Assembly: GCA_031761405.1 (NCBI GenBank)
Contig: JASEVX010000001.1
Coordinates: 24,395,346 to 24,459,345, forward strand
Direction: 5' to 3'
DNA from: Serripes groenlandicus
Taxonomy: Eukaryota > Mollusca > Bivalvia > Cardiida > Cardiidae
Length of the DNA: 64,000 nt
This document shows positions 12,001-20,800 of this stretch, one piece after another (positions within the stretch are counted from its first letter, which is position 1; each line of letters opens with the position of its first letter). Below the pieces are notes generated by a model. The model saw only the letters and a program-made list of their open reading frames with translations. It did not search any database and was not told the DNA's origin. The position numbers were made by a program, and so were the translations under genes.

Positions 12001-14171
12001 AATTGTTGGAAAGTTACACACAAATCTAGGTACCCATAATTTTCATTAATTGGTCGCCCTTTGTTAAAATTTATCCGCGTTTTTCTCAGTTTTTCTCAAA
12101 CAATTCTAGGTGAATCTCGGCATACAACAGGTTTGTGAAAATAATTTAAACCAACATTGATCATTCAACATTATCAATCTGACCTTTAAATGTATATATA
12201 TTGGCAATATAGAACCGCAAATAATGTTTTGTATAAACCCGATTCGTTATTTTTCTAAATGTCCGCCATTTTTTTAAAATTTCATCGCATTTTTTCTCAG
12301 ACAATATTAGATTCTCCATTGAATACATACAGGTTTGTAAAATAATTTAAACCAAGATTGATCATTTAACATTTACAATCTGACCTTTGAATGTGTTTAT
12401 AACAGCAATATTTAACAGTAATTGATGTTTTGCATAGCCCCTATTTGTTATTTTGACAAAATGGCCGTCATCTTTTTTAAAATTCATCGCATTTTTTCAC
12501 AAGTTTTCACAAACAATTCTAGAAAATTTCCGGCAAACATCAGCTATATTAAAATAATAGGGACACAGTTTGGCCAATGATCTTTTATAATATAACATTG
12601 AAATGTGTTTATAACGGCAATATAGAACACATGGCGGTCCCCCGCATAGCCTATATTCTTCGTTTTGACTTTATAAACCACAATTTTGTTAAATTTCATC
12701 GCATTTTTTATCATTTTTTCTCTGACAATATTAGATTCTTCATTGCATACAACAGATTTGTAAAAATAATTTAAACCAAGATTGATCATTTAACTTTTAC
12801 AATCTGACCTTTCAATGTATTTACAAAGGCCACATTGAACAGTAAATGGTGTTTTGCATAGCCCCGATTCGTTATTTTGACAAAATGGTCGTCATCTTTT
12901 TTAAAATTCATCGCATTTTTTCACAAGTTTTCACAAACAATTCTAGAAAATTTCCGGCAAACATCAGCTATATTAAAATAATAGGGACACAGTTTGGCCA
13001 ATATTCTTTTATAATATAACATTGAAATGTGTTTATAACGGCAATATAGAACACATGGCGGTCCCCCGCATAGCCTATATTCTTCGTTTTGACTTTATTG
13101 ACCACAATTTTGTTAAATTTCATCGCATTTTTTATCATTTTTTCTCTGACAATATTAGATTCTTCATTGCATACAACAGATTTGTAAAAATAATTTAAAC
13201 CAAGATTGATCATTTAACTTTTACAATCTGACCTTTCAATGTATTTACAAAGGCCACATTGAACAGTAAATGGTGTTTTGCATAGCCCCGATTCGTTATT
13301 TTGACAAAATGGTCGTCATCTTTTTTAAAATTCATCGCATTTTTTCACAAGTTTTCACAAACAATTCTAGAAAATTTCCGGCAAACATCAGCTATATTAA
13401 AATAATAGGGACACAGTTTGGCCAATGATCTTTTATAATATAACATTGAAATGTGTTTATAACGGCAATATAGAACACATAGCGGTCCCCCACATAGCCT
13501 ATATTCTTCGTTTTGAATTTTTTGACCACAATTTTGTGGAAAATATCGACTTCAAAAACTCGTTGCAATAACTATCATTTTTTGTTTAAATACAAGCTCA
13601 AAATTAACGTAAATGTAAGAAAAAAAGATAGAAATTATGTTATGTACTTACATTCTCGGTTATTCCTTTTTAAACTTATTAATTTTAATAAAACATCCGT
13701 CTATCTACATCGATAGCCATCGCGGAAATGAATGTACGAAGTGGATAATGACCAGAGCGGCTAATGACCGCTTTTCTTACAGCGAGGCGAAGATAACGGA
13801 GCTTATCGATTCGCTTCATATCCCTGTATATAGTGTCCCTGGTCGAAAGAAGTAATTCAAGATTGAGTTCTGTGTAATGCATATTTTCGTTTGCATGTTT
13901 GCTCTCTCGTTAAAATATATCTCAACGTGTAGAAGATTCATTTGAGTACAAATAGCAGTGGGTTTTAACAAATCATGTTTGAGATATGATGTATCGGTTT
14001 ATTCCATTTTATCCAGACCCCTCTCACACTCACTTTCCATCATTTCAGGAATTCAAGCATCATCTTCTCTACTACAAAAACGTAGATAAAACGAAAAAAT
14101 TTGGAATAGAATTCTATGACAGTTTACCAGCAATACGACAAAAACTACTGGCATCTCTACCCCGTGTGTAA
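1..14171 (+). CDS. RPAP1: RNA polymerase II-associated protein 1 (RPAP1), 3' part of gene, 5' incomplete
   Basis: RPAP1 is a conserved Pol II-associated factor involved in assembly and nuclear import of RNA polymerase II and in Mediator/Pol II contact (family knowledge). Six exons at 1656-1781, 3111-3268, 5473-5605, 6166-6331, 8529-8753 and 14049-14171 have AG/GT borders and join in one frame to about 309 residues ending in TAA. Recognition rests on segments matching the vertebrate C-terminus as I recall it: DWMYLPLIELYNE, VPGLTSFYDL, YEAVSFGDWLFG, LLIPLQRRHSLQFRKAMW, IRLYFQSLIG, HSWSPVLYLMAVHHVNRF and the final HHLLYYK...FYDSLPAIRQKLL. The protein is helical with no membrane segment. The gene is convergent with CRIPT. 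Introns are packed with TTAA MITEs and SINEs; the last intron (8754-14048) holds the assembly gap and the satellite. Identity is very likely; the start lies outside the window. Confidence 0.93.
112..331. mobile_element. TTAA MITE family, general entry (diverged copy at 112-331)
   Basis: The family consensus read from many copies: TTAA, CCCTTTCCC(T/A)CATA, a CTGCAGCAGACG block, GAAAACATTGTGGCAAAAGGAG, a central palindrome GAAATTGCTC/GAGCAATTTC, the mirrored arm, GGGAAAGGG, TTAA. Two groups are visible. A younger group of about 229 bp is nearly identical between copies ('ctcatatagacgctttctgac' end and 'catacgacaattctgcagc' end). An older group ('cacatacagac', 'ttgttgtatgtggg') is diverged or truncated. 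By eye I count about 80 full or partial copies in both orientations, none with a coding capacity. The TTAA target and CCC start suggest piggyBac-type mobilisation (inference). Copies not listed separately occur at about 466-641, 2750-2938, 6813-7020, 7990-8130, 8772-9160, 14630-14800, 15210-15330, 16375-16548, 17386-17750, 23860-24260, 27110-27300, 27650-27777, 31090-31315, 34208-34470, 34667-35090, 37359-37793, 40435-40652, 42415-42618, 42722-42915, 43484-43712, 46725-46881, 47153-47345, 47740-47925, 49500-49670, 50049-50200, 54387-54520, 58015-58145, 59445-59630, 60140-60605 and 63270-63450. Confidence 0.85.
809..1115 (-). mobile_element. tRNA-headed SINE, type 1
   Basis: Minus-strand reading gives a 'gtagctcag'-type A box region, 'ggggtcgtgagttcaaatcc' B box region and the common tail. 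Diverged head. Confidence 0.65.
1167..1387. mobile_element. TTAA MITE, older group
   Basis: TAACCCTTTCCC to GGAAAGGGTTAA with the CTGCAGCAGACG block and the GAGCAATTTC core; inserted next to a SINE. Confidence 0.75.
1656..1781 (+). CDS. RPAP1: RPAP1 exon
   Basis: Acceptor ttcttgtag, donor GTAAGT. Begins with one base completing a codon and leaves two. Encodes MPRDWMYLPLIELYNEYC, matching the 'DWxxLPLIxLY' segment of RPAP1. Confidence 0.88.
1836..1995 (+). mobile_element. SINE type 3 (different head, same tail)
   Basis: 'ggagtgcccgtgggtgaggt', 'gagcctagtactggtt', then the common 'gtgatataa..aatgttgaaac' tail. Confidence 0.6.
2054..2288. mobile_element. Second MITE family with perfect 21-bp TIR
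   Basis: TIR CTTGGCGTGAAACGGTTGTA(A) with exact inverse at the right end; a strong internal palindrome at about 2125-2191 (AAATTTAGGTGCCATTGCTC and its complement, 5-base loop). No coding capacity. Confidence 0.8.
2405..2735 (+). repeat. Dispersed repeat 'tatatgggggctatatagg'
   Basis: Same family as the reverse copies at 41310-41490 and 53090-53280. Confidence 0.6.
3111..3268 (+). CDS. RPAP1: RPAP1 exon
   Basis: Acceptor tttttacag, donor GTATGT. Encodes VLQWIYLLEIYTPIVMNS and ISRIMCTFLTG, a helical repeat segment. Phase agrees with both neighbours. Confidence 0.9.
3300..3790. repeat. Hairpin element, split by a SINE
   Basis: Contains a near-perfect inverted repeat at about 3341-3415 (arm aaccctatattgtgggtact, then caaaagaatc). 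The far flank 'cttatctagagctcttttgt' resumes after the SINE at 3466-3762. Confidence 0.65.
3466..3762 (-). mobile_element. tRNA-headed SINE, type 1
   Basis: Same structure; inserted within the hairpin element at 3300-3790. Confidence 0.68.
4657..5310. repeat. Tandem duplication, ~215 bp, first copy carrying a MITE
   Basis: 'gtcagaagtaaa', 'ggttgtctgttagt', 'agacctctt.ttgccattt' and 'cctctcaaacata.aacaaat' each occur twice in order. Confidence 0.7.
4708..4937. mobile_element. TTAA MITE, young group, with near-empty site nearby
   Basis: Flanked by TTAA; sits in the first of two tandem segments, the second of which lacks it (see findings). Confidence 0.85.
5473..5605 (+). CDS. RPAP1: RPAP1 exon
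   Basis: Acceptor tttcatttcag, donor GTAGGT. Encodes SDLFLDRRINCYLAGLLRLY and ends in VPGLTSFYDL, a recognisable RPAP1 stretch. Enters after one base and leaves two. Confidence 0.9.
5833..6029. mobile_element. TTAA MITE, older group
   Basis: TTAACCTTTTACC to GGGAAAGTGTTAA in RPAP1 intron 3. Confidence 0.7.
6166..6331 (+). CDS. RPAP1: RPAP1 exon
   Basis: Acceptor tatttacag, donor GTGGGC. Encodes QQYEAVSFGDWLFGCYLLIP followed by LQRRHSLQFRKAMWTEY, the most conserved block I can recognise in this gene. Ends in phase 0. Confidence 0.93.
6470..6745 (+). mobile_element. tRNA-headed SINE, type 1, full length
   Basis: Head 'agtagctcagttggtag' and 'ccaggggttttgagtttaaa', body 'tttgacaaaagtcactgtga', tail 'gaaaacggggttaaatccca'. 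Confidence 0.75.
7139..7985. repeat. Repeat with 'gtaccg..' ends and four internal ~150-bp tandem units
   Basis: Begins 'gagtaccgcaaacggtac' and ends near 'cgtaccgtttttaagaaacg'. Internal units start at 7319, 7470, 7621 and 7769 (gtccaaaaagggg) and are nearly identical. Confidence 0.75.
8236..8357 (+). mobile_element. SINE type 2, 3' part
   Basis: 'gactggtaggtgtcaggataag', 'gtactggtaatttacccagg' and the tail region. Confidence 0.55.
8529..8753 (+). CDS. RPAP1: RPAP1 exon
   Basis: 75 codons between acceptor ttattttcag and donor GTAACC, phase 0 at both ends. Encodes ITLFLEPDETNVELIRLYFQ and HSWSPVLYLMAVHHVNRFMY. Confidence 0.93.
9251..9481. mobile_element. TTAA MITE, young group
   Basis: Both ends and the central palindrome intact; ends two bases before the duplicated gap flank. 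Confidence 0.82.
9483..10570. other. Assembly gap (9931-10130) with duplicated flanks
   Basis: Exactly 200 N. The 448 bases before it (9483-9930) recur after it at 10131-10570 with differences that are almost all single-base indels in short runs. Confidence 0.9.
11357..11697. mobile_element. TTAA MITE, older, with internal extra sequence
   Basis: Ends ATAACCCTTCTC and GAGAAAGGGTTAA; longer than the family norm. Confidence 0.6.
12060..13510. repeat. 424-bp higher-order satellite built from two ~212-bp halves
   Basis: The phrase 'cagctatattaaaataatag' recurs at 12541, 12965 and 13389 (period 424). Within a unit two related halves are seen ('catcgcattttttcac' and 'catcgcattttttatc'). Older units lie at 12060-12480. 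Confidence 0.8.
14049..14171 (+). CDS. RPAP1: RPAP1 terminal coding exon
   Basis: Acceptor catttcag; 40 codons then TAA at 14169-14171. Encodes FKHHLLYYKNVDKTKKFGIE and FYDSLPAIRQKLLASLPRV, equivalent to the vertebrate C-terminal 'HLLHYK...LYSQLPPLRQ'. An array apparently derived from this exon follows directly after the stop. Confidence 0.93.
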   Translation, partial: EFKHHLLYYKNVDKTKKFGIEFYDSLPAIRQKLLASLPRV

Positions 14172-14560
14172 CGGTTTAGCTCCAATAAGACAATGCTACA
14201 CATGTTAAACTTGGAATTCTATGTGAATTTTTCACCAATATGACAATGCTACACATGTTTAACAATGGAATCGTGAATTGATCACCAAAATGATAATGCT
14301 GCACATGTTTAACTATGGAATTCTATGTGAATTGATCACCAATATGACAACACTACACATGTTTAATCTTGGAATCCAATGTGAATTGATCACCAATATG
14401 ACGACGCTACACATGTTTAACCTTGGAATCCAATGTGAATTGATCAACAATATGACGACGCTACACATGTTAAACCTTGGAATCCAATGTGAATTGATCA
14501 ACAATATGACGCTACACATGTTTACCCTTGGAATTCTATGTGAAATGATCACTAACATGA
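14172..14560 (+). repeat. 54-bp minisatellite after the RPAP1 stop codon
   Basis: Seven units; 'acacatg' recurs at 14198, 14251, 14302 (variant), 14355, 14409, 14463 and 14514. Most units are 54 bp so a frame stays open, but the frame is not that of RPAP1. Confidence 0.8.
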
Positions 14561-14742
14561 CAAAACTACCAACATCTCAACAAATTGTGTATAAATGGAA
14601 TTCTATACCAACTCACATTTTCCAACAAACAGGCCTATGCAGCAGACAACTTTTGAAAATAGTGTGGTAAATGGAGAATTTGCTCAATATTTTTCAACTT
14701 TATTTCTGAATTTTTCTTTCATTTATAATTTCAATACTGTTG

Positions 14743-14748
14743 AATAAA
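14743..14748 (+). terminator. Candidate RPAP1 poly(A) signal
   Basis: First AATAAA downstream of the RPAP1 stop, about 570 bases on. If used, the 3' UTR would contain the whole 54-bp array and part of a MITE. Inference only. Confidence 0.25.
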
Positions 14749-14843
14749 AAAATTTAAAATCGTCTGCTGCAGTTTTTTCGTATGCTGGAAAGGGTATACT
14801 GTCAATACGTCAAATACATGTCAATCTGGTGCATCCCTCTCAT

Positions 14844-15110
14844 ATAACCCACATACAACTAATCTGCAGCAGATGACATTGAACATATCTACAGAGGACT
14901 AAACTAGCATTTTGATGCAATAGCAGCAGACGACTTACGAAAACATTGTGGCCAAAGGTGAAAATTGCTCATGATGAGCAATTTCCCCTTTGGCCACAAT
15001 GTTTTCAACTTTATTTAACAATTAAGCTACTTTTTGTGGAGATTTTTCAGGTTTTTCTCACTGTTTTCGAAGTCGTCTGCTGCAGATTTGTTGTATGTGG
15101 GAAGGGTTAA
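14844..15110. mobile_element. TTAA MITE, older, apparently composite
   Basis: Two CTGCAG/GCAGCAGAC blocks precede a clean palindrome core; ends GGGAAGGGTTAA. Confidence 0.6.
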
Positions 15111-15752
15111 GGGTTTCAGAATTTGAAATACTCACCTTATCTAGACTTCAGCATCTAGGGAAAACTTTGTATATTCTCTCTTACAGAAAGTATAGTTTGT
15201 AAATGGAATTGATATCATTGTGACAAAACGGAAAAATTGCTCATCATTAGTAATTTCTCTTTTTACCACAATGTTTTCAAAAGTTGTCTGCTTAAACAGG
15301 CTTCAGAATGTGTCTCTATGTGGGATGGGGTTATAGTAGTAGTAGTAATGCACTCAGTCATTTGGGATAGCGTGATAATGTCTAATGCACTGGTGTTAAA
15401 TATACCAGCAGATCTGGTAATTATCGAAGGAAACACTTAAGTAAAAGAGGGAAAGGGTTAAACATCATTTCAAGCAATCTCACACTCAAGACATTATTTG
15501 TTTTCCTGTTGTGATTTCGTCAGATATGCCATATGTGAACAATTCAGGAGAAGAAATCAATCTGAAGATTTTTCTATAAAGAGTTGAAAGAGCTAATCTA
15601 AGTGTAAGTTGGTTTCATTGTAATTTTGGTACATGTGATGTTGTTCTTATTTCTGATTTTTTGAAATAAAAAAAATAAACACCAGATCTTGACATCACAT
15701 AAACAATGTTGTAAACACTCTGCCTATTTCCTGAAATGCCTTTTTGTGTGCC

Positions 15753-15840
15753 AAGCCCTGGTAGCTCAGTAGTCAGTAGGTAGGGAAGGGGGCTGGCAAT
15801 CCAGGGGTTGATAGTTTGAACTCCAGTTTGTATGTTGAAA
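15753..15840 (+). mobile_element. tRNA-headed SINE, type 1, head only
   Basis: 3'-truncated: 'ggtagctcagtagtcagtag' and 'ccaggggttgatagtttgaa'. Confidence 0.55.
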
Positions 15841-15894
15841 TACTTATTCTGATCCAAAAAACACTATTTGCAGATGTTTGTTACTTTCAATGAT

Positions 15895-16140
15895 GCATTA
15901 TGCTGCTTTCAAAAATGTTTACGTTATTCCACGGCGTTTCCTTGGTAATTTACAAGTACTACTGGTCCATTTATCTTGACACCAGCGAGTCAATCCTACT
16001 GTTAACCCCAAAACCTTGAGCGCCAAGGAGAAAAAGCAATTACTACAATTTTTAAAGGCTTTGGTATGACCTTGCAGGGGATTGTACTGGCGGCCTCCTG
16101 CACCGAGGTGAATGCTTCACAACTACACCACCGAGGGTGT
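15895..16140 (-). mobile_element. tRNA-headed SINE, type 2
   Basis: Body 'aaccttgagcgccaaggaga' and a head ending 'aactacaccaccgaggg', reverse orientation. Confidence 0.68.
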
Positions 16141-16862
16141 CGAAAGATCATTGGGAAAAAAGCAATAATGCTATCTTATCTATTAAATGGAAATGGATAG
16201 AGACTGTTTGTGAAATGTTTTTTGAACTCTTCTGTGACTAATTGCAAACAGTTTAGCACAAAAATCGAATTGGATCTACACATGTTACTAATGCTGTAAG
16301 TGTTCAGTTATGTCCATGGTTGCTTGCAGCTATCTTTTTATGGCCATTGAAAGGCAACTCTCTGTTGCTTCATTAAAGCTGTCTCACCTCTAGCTGCAAC
16401 TGCAGCAGATGACTTTGGAAAACATTGTCACAAAAGAAGAAATTGCTCTTCGCAAGCAATTTCTCCAATTGCCAATATTTTCAATATTGTTTACTAGATA
16501 TTTTCAGTCATCTGCTGCAGATTTGTTTTCTATGTGTGGAAGGCTAATGAATTCAAAATCATTTTCTTACAAAAAGAAAAGTTAATGAACAAAATATTAG
16601 TTCTGACATTTATTTAAAATAATGATCATTTTATCCACACACACAACAATTCAGAACACACAACCATATTTACATATATACACAATGCCATCTCCCCCCC
16701 ATTTATTTAGACAATTTAAAATCCATCTGTTTAAGAATACTTAAAATGCTCAATACAAATAATTTCTCTATATCAAATCATACTTCCTATTGAGTAATCT
16801 GCTATGACCGAGAGATAAATCTAGGAGATTTGAGACCAGGTGTCCAAGGTTAGATACAGGGA

Positions 16863-16892
16863 TCATTGATAAGTTTTCCGTTGTCCTGAATG
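16863..16892 (-). CDS. Candidate terminal exon of the same unrecognised protein
   Basis: Acceptor TTTTTCAACAG then HSGQRKTYQ and TGA if joined in phase 0 to exon d. Another frame from the same acceptor stays open for about 40 codons. Speculative. It lies 3' of the CRIPT stop. Confidence 0.25.
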   Translation of the reverse strand, partial: HSGQRKTYQ

Positions 16893-17034
16893 CTGTTGAA
16901 AAATGGCATTTAACAGATGGTTTCAAATTAGTAGCTAGCCACATTATTTTTTTTCAGCAACAAAGACTTTCCTTAGGTGACGGTGAGACCGTAGTATATA
17001 CTCATTATATAGCTTTAATTTTATATTTCAGTGT

Positions 17035-17240
17035 TATAAATCATGATGGCCGGTTCACCTACCTATGTGTTTCCTGGCTTTTTCTCATAAGCGACACAAC
17101 ATTCTTCCTGTGCATCTTAAATTTTCCTGAATACTCTTTTAAGCCCATTGGGGGAAGATGACTGCCGTTTTTCACAATGCTTTTAGTCAATCACTGGAAA
17201 GTATATCGAACGAGTCAGGATTTCCAACTTGTGACCCCTG
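17035..17240 (-). mobile_element. tRNA-headed SINE, type 1, degraded
   Basis: 'ggttcacctacctatgtgtt' and 'cccattgggggaagatgac' match the body in reverse. Confidence 0.5.
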
Positions 17241-17781
17241 TCTTTACCGACAGAGTTGTGCAAAACTAACATATACATGTTTAGTTTAACATTTCAAAAA
17301 TGTATGAATTGTCTGTTAAACAATAAATCCTAAGCAAGAGATCAACATTTGTTTGAACATTGCACACAGTTTATGTGGAAGATTTAACCCTTTCCCACAT
17401 ATAGACGCTTTCCGACGCCTCTCCAACAGAATAAAATTTAAAAACATCCTGACTAAAGGAGAAATTTCTCATTATTGTTCAGTAATTCTACCTTCATTTA
17501 TAGAGATTTAGCGTACTTTTATAAAAGTTTTCAAAGTCGCCGGCAGATTTGTTGTCTGCGGGAAAGACATGACCATTTCCCGACTGCAGACCTAATAGAA
17601 GCAGTTGAATTTTGAAAACATTGTGGCCAAAGGTGAAATTGCTCATCATTAACAATAAAGCCATCTTTTAGGGAGATTTTTTAGGTTATTGTCGCCATGT
17701 TTTCAAAGTCGTCTGCTGCAGAGTTGCTGTTTGTAGGCAAGGTTCAAGTCAGATGTGTTGTTGATCTATTTAATGTTAGCA

Positions 17782-17864
17782 CTATGTTGAGGATTGTCTG
17801 TAGTTAGTTGTGCTGATGATCTTTTTACCACACATGGCACAAATCCCTTTCTTGTAGGCACAGC
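17782..17864 (-). CDS. CRIPT: CRIPT exon 5 (terminal)
   Basis: Acceptor TTACTTTCAG. Encodes CAYKKGICAMCGKKIISTTN, YRQSST and TAG at 17784-17782. The C-terminal zinc-knuckle cysteines are intact. Confidence 0.95.
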
Positions 17865-20800
17865 CTGAAAGTAAAATGTCGACTGGAGTTTAAAATGGTT
17901 TTCAACAGTATTTCAGTTACCGGTATATCAAGACTGCCCGTTCATATACCCGTTTCCCTCATATAGACGCTTTCTGATGCCACTGCAGCAGACAGCTTTT
18001 TGAAAACATAGTGACAAAAGAAGGAATTGCACAAAACCTGCAATTTCTCCTTTTGCCACAATGTTTTCCACTTTTTGAATATATAACCTATGTTTTGACA
18101 AAATATGTTCAAAGTCATCTGCTGCAGAATTGTCGTATGAGGGAAAGGGATACACATGTTTCTTGCTTGCTCCATGCATCATTCTACCTAGGTAAATAAA
18201 TGGCTACCTTACCAAATAGACAAATGACACTGCCCATAATAATGTCAATCATCAGAAATAATGATTGTATTTTTTATCAACTCCTTCCCCCATACGACAA
18301 TTCTGCAGCAGACAACTTTGAACGTATTTTGTCAAAACATAGAAAATCTCTATAATTGAATGGATAACCTATGACAAAAAGTGGAAAAAACATTGTGGCA
18401 AAAGGAGAAATTGCACGTACACAGTGCAATTTCTTCTTTTGTCACTTTGTTTTCAAAAAGCTGTCTGCTGTAGAGGCGTCAGAAAGCGTAACTATGAGGG
18501 AAAGGGTTGAGGTTATATTGCCGAGGAGAAGAAAGATGATATTGGTCCCAAACATTATATTTACATTGAGATATATAATATACACTGTATGAATACCATC
18601 CCACCTGCTGAAGCTCAAGAATTGCAGACTTCAATAGTTCAGACCCATATAGGCCAGCAAGGGTCAGACTGAGGATGCCATTCTTATAGAGCCACAGGAA
18701 CACAGAAATAGTGTTTGCCAAGATGCGATTCACAATGCATTTATCGATGACCTTCATCCTTCTCAGCTGAAAATATCAGAAATCCAAGGTACAGCATGTT
18801 AATCTTTATTGATCTATGACCCTTATTCTAGAAAATATGGTAAAAGTGATTTTGTTTTAAGCACTAATTTCTCCTATTCTCACAATATTCAAGGTGAGTA
18901 TCTCCTTTTCACACAATATTTGCTAGTTTGTCTCATAACCTTCTTTGGAGATTTGGTTTAATCTATAAATATCACTTGGGTTTTAACCCTTTCCCACATA
19001 TAACAATTTTGCAGCAGACGACTTTGAAAAGATATTGACAAAAATCTGAAAAATCTCAATAAATGAGGTTTTAACTATTAAATAAAGTTGAAAATATTGT
19101 GGCAAAAGGAGGAATTGCTTGTTTTGAGCAATTTCTCCTTTTGACAGTGTTTTCATAAGTCGTCTCCAGCATGGGTGTCAGAAAGCTTCTGTATGAAAGA
19201 AAGGGTTAAGATTGTTCTTCTTGGAGAACATCAGCTATAAACGGTAACATCTGTAAAATTCAAAGTAAAATGTTTTGATCGATTGAAGATGAATGCCGTT
19301 TTCACCAGTATTCAGTTATATCACGGCCTACTTATTTGTAACTTAACCTTTTCCCAGCTATGGACGCATCTGCAGCAGACGGCTTTTGAAAAACAATGTG
19401 GCAAAAGAAGAAATTGCTCATAACGAGCATTTCTCCTTTTACCACAATGTTTTCAACTCTATTTAATAGTAAAACTCTTGATTTATTGAGATTTTTCAAG
19501 TATTGAAAGTTGTCAACTGCAGAATTAGTTTATGTGGGAAAGGGTTGATGGATGGCCAAATTGCATATATTTGTTATGGACTCCGTGTTATTTAATTATT
19601 GAATTGAAAACATTGTGGCGAAAGTGAAAAAATTGCTCTTAATGAGCAATTTCTACTACAGATTGCGACACTGGACTTTCAGGAGAAAATCTTGATTATT
19701 TTTATCCCTCATTTTCTACAGCAGATGTTAGCTAATAAAATACTAGTTCAGATTTGTGAATCAAGGAAAGTTAATAAATATAAATAAAGAGTTGCCTACC
19801 TTGACAATAATGGGATCCTTTCTGATGCACAGAGGATTTACAAATTTTACATTTTTGAAATTCTGTACTGTATGGTGAATACCTGTAAAAAGCAATAAAT
19901 AAACCAGGATAAAGCCATAATACAGGAAATTCTGTACTGTATGGTAAATACCTGTACAAAGTAATAAAGTCATTTTTACAGAACACTGACCTTGCTATTG
20001 TCAGTGTTAATTGAACTTCCACATGACAAATACATAACGAGACAGTAAACTGAACGTGTGTATTCACCCAATCTCATTAAAACCAGAACTAAATTTCGCT
20101 GCAGTAGCAATTGCACATATAGATCTGATGACTGCCGTATACAGGTCGTCTCGGATTGACCTTTGTGCCAGCCAATCAAATGTTTGTCTACAAACTAGTT
20201 GGGTATCAACAGGGGAGAAAACCATATATATAAACGAGTTACAGTAGCGGTGATTGTCTACTAGGGTTCCAAATAAATGAATATTTTATAGTATAGGGTC
20301 TATTTAAGATGACCTTTAACCCTTTCCCACATACAATAAATCTGCAGCAGACGACTTTGAAAACATAGTGACAAAAACCTGAAAAATCTACATTGTGGCC
20401 AAAGGAGAAATTGTTCATCATAAGCAGTTTCACCTTTGGCCACAATGTTTTCAAAAGTAGTGTGATGTTATTGAGTCAAAATGAGTCTGCAGGTGGAAAA
20501 GGGTTAAAGAGCTGTAGACAGCAATATATTTTGGTTTTAATGGGATTGGTTTTCATCCTGCAATCATCTTTATTTTGAACAATTATGTCTAGATGTTAAA
20601 CTGTCTCAGATGTCAAAAATATCATGCTATAGATCACTACTGAACTTAAAATTGCTCGTTTTGAGCAATTTCTTCTTTTTTCATTAATCTATGACTAAAA
20701 TTGGAAACCATTTGTCACTATGTTTTCAGAGGCGTCAGAAAGCGTCTATATGAGGGAAAGGGTTTAACACCATTTTCAGAAAGCATCTATATGAGGGAAA

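Larger units (their letters stand above)
14561..16862. other. Region between convergent RPAP1 and the minus-strand genes
   Basis: MITE fragments and two SINEs (15753-15840, 15895-16140). TTTATT (minus-strand AATAAA) at about 16612 and 16706 could end a minus-strand transcript. No gene seen. Confidence 0.5.

Noticed and set aside
12544..13213. Two nearly identical 81-codon minus-strand ORFs
   Set aside because: They are the same place in two units of the 424-bp satellite, not genes.
14278..14670. 130-codon plus-strand ORF with repeats GIQCELITNMTTLHMFNL
   Set aside because: Follows from a 54-bp tandem repeat being a multiple of three; it lies behind the RPAP1 stop and in another frame.
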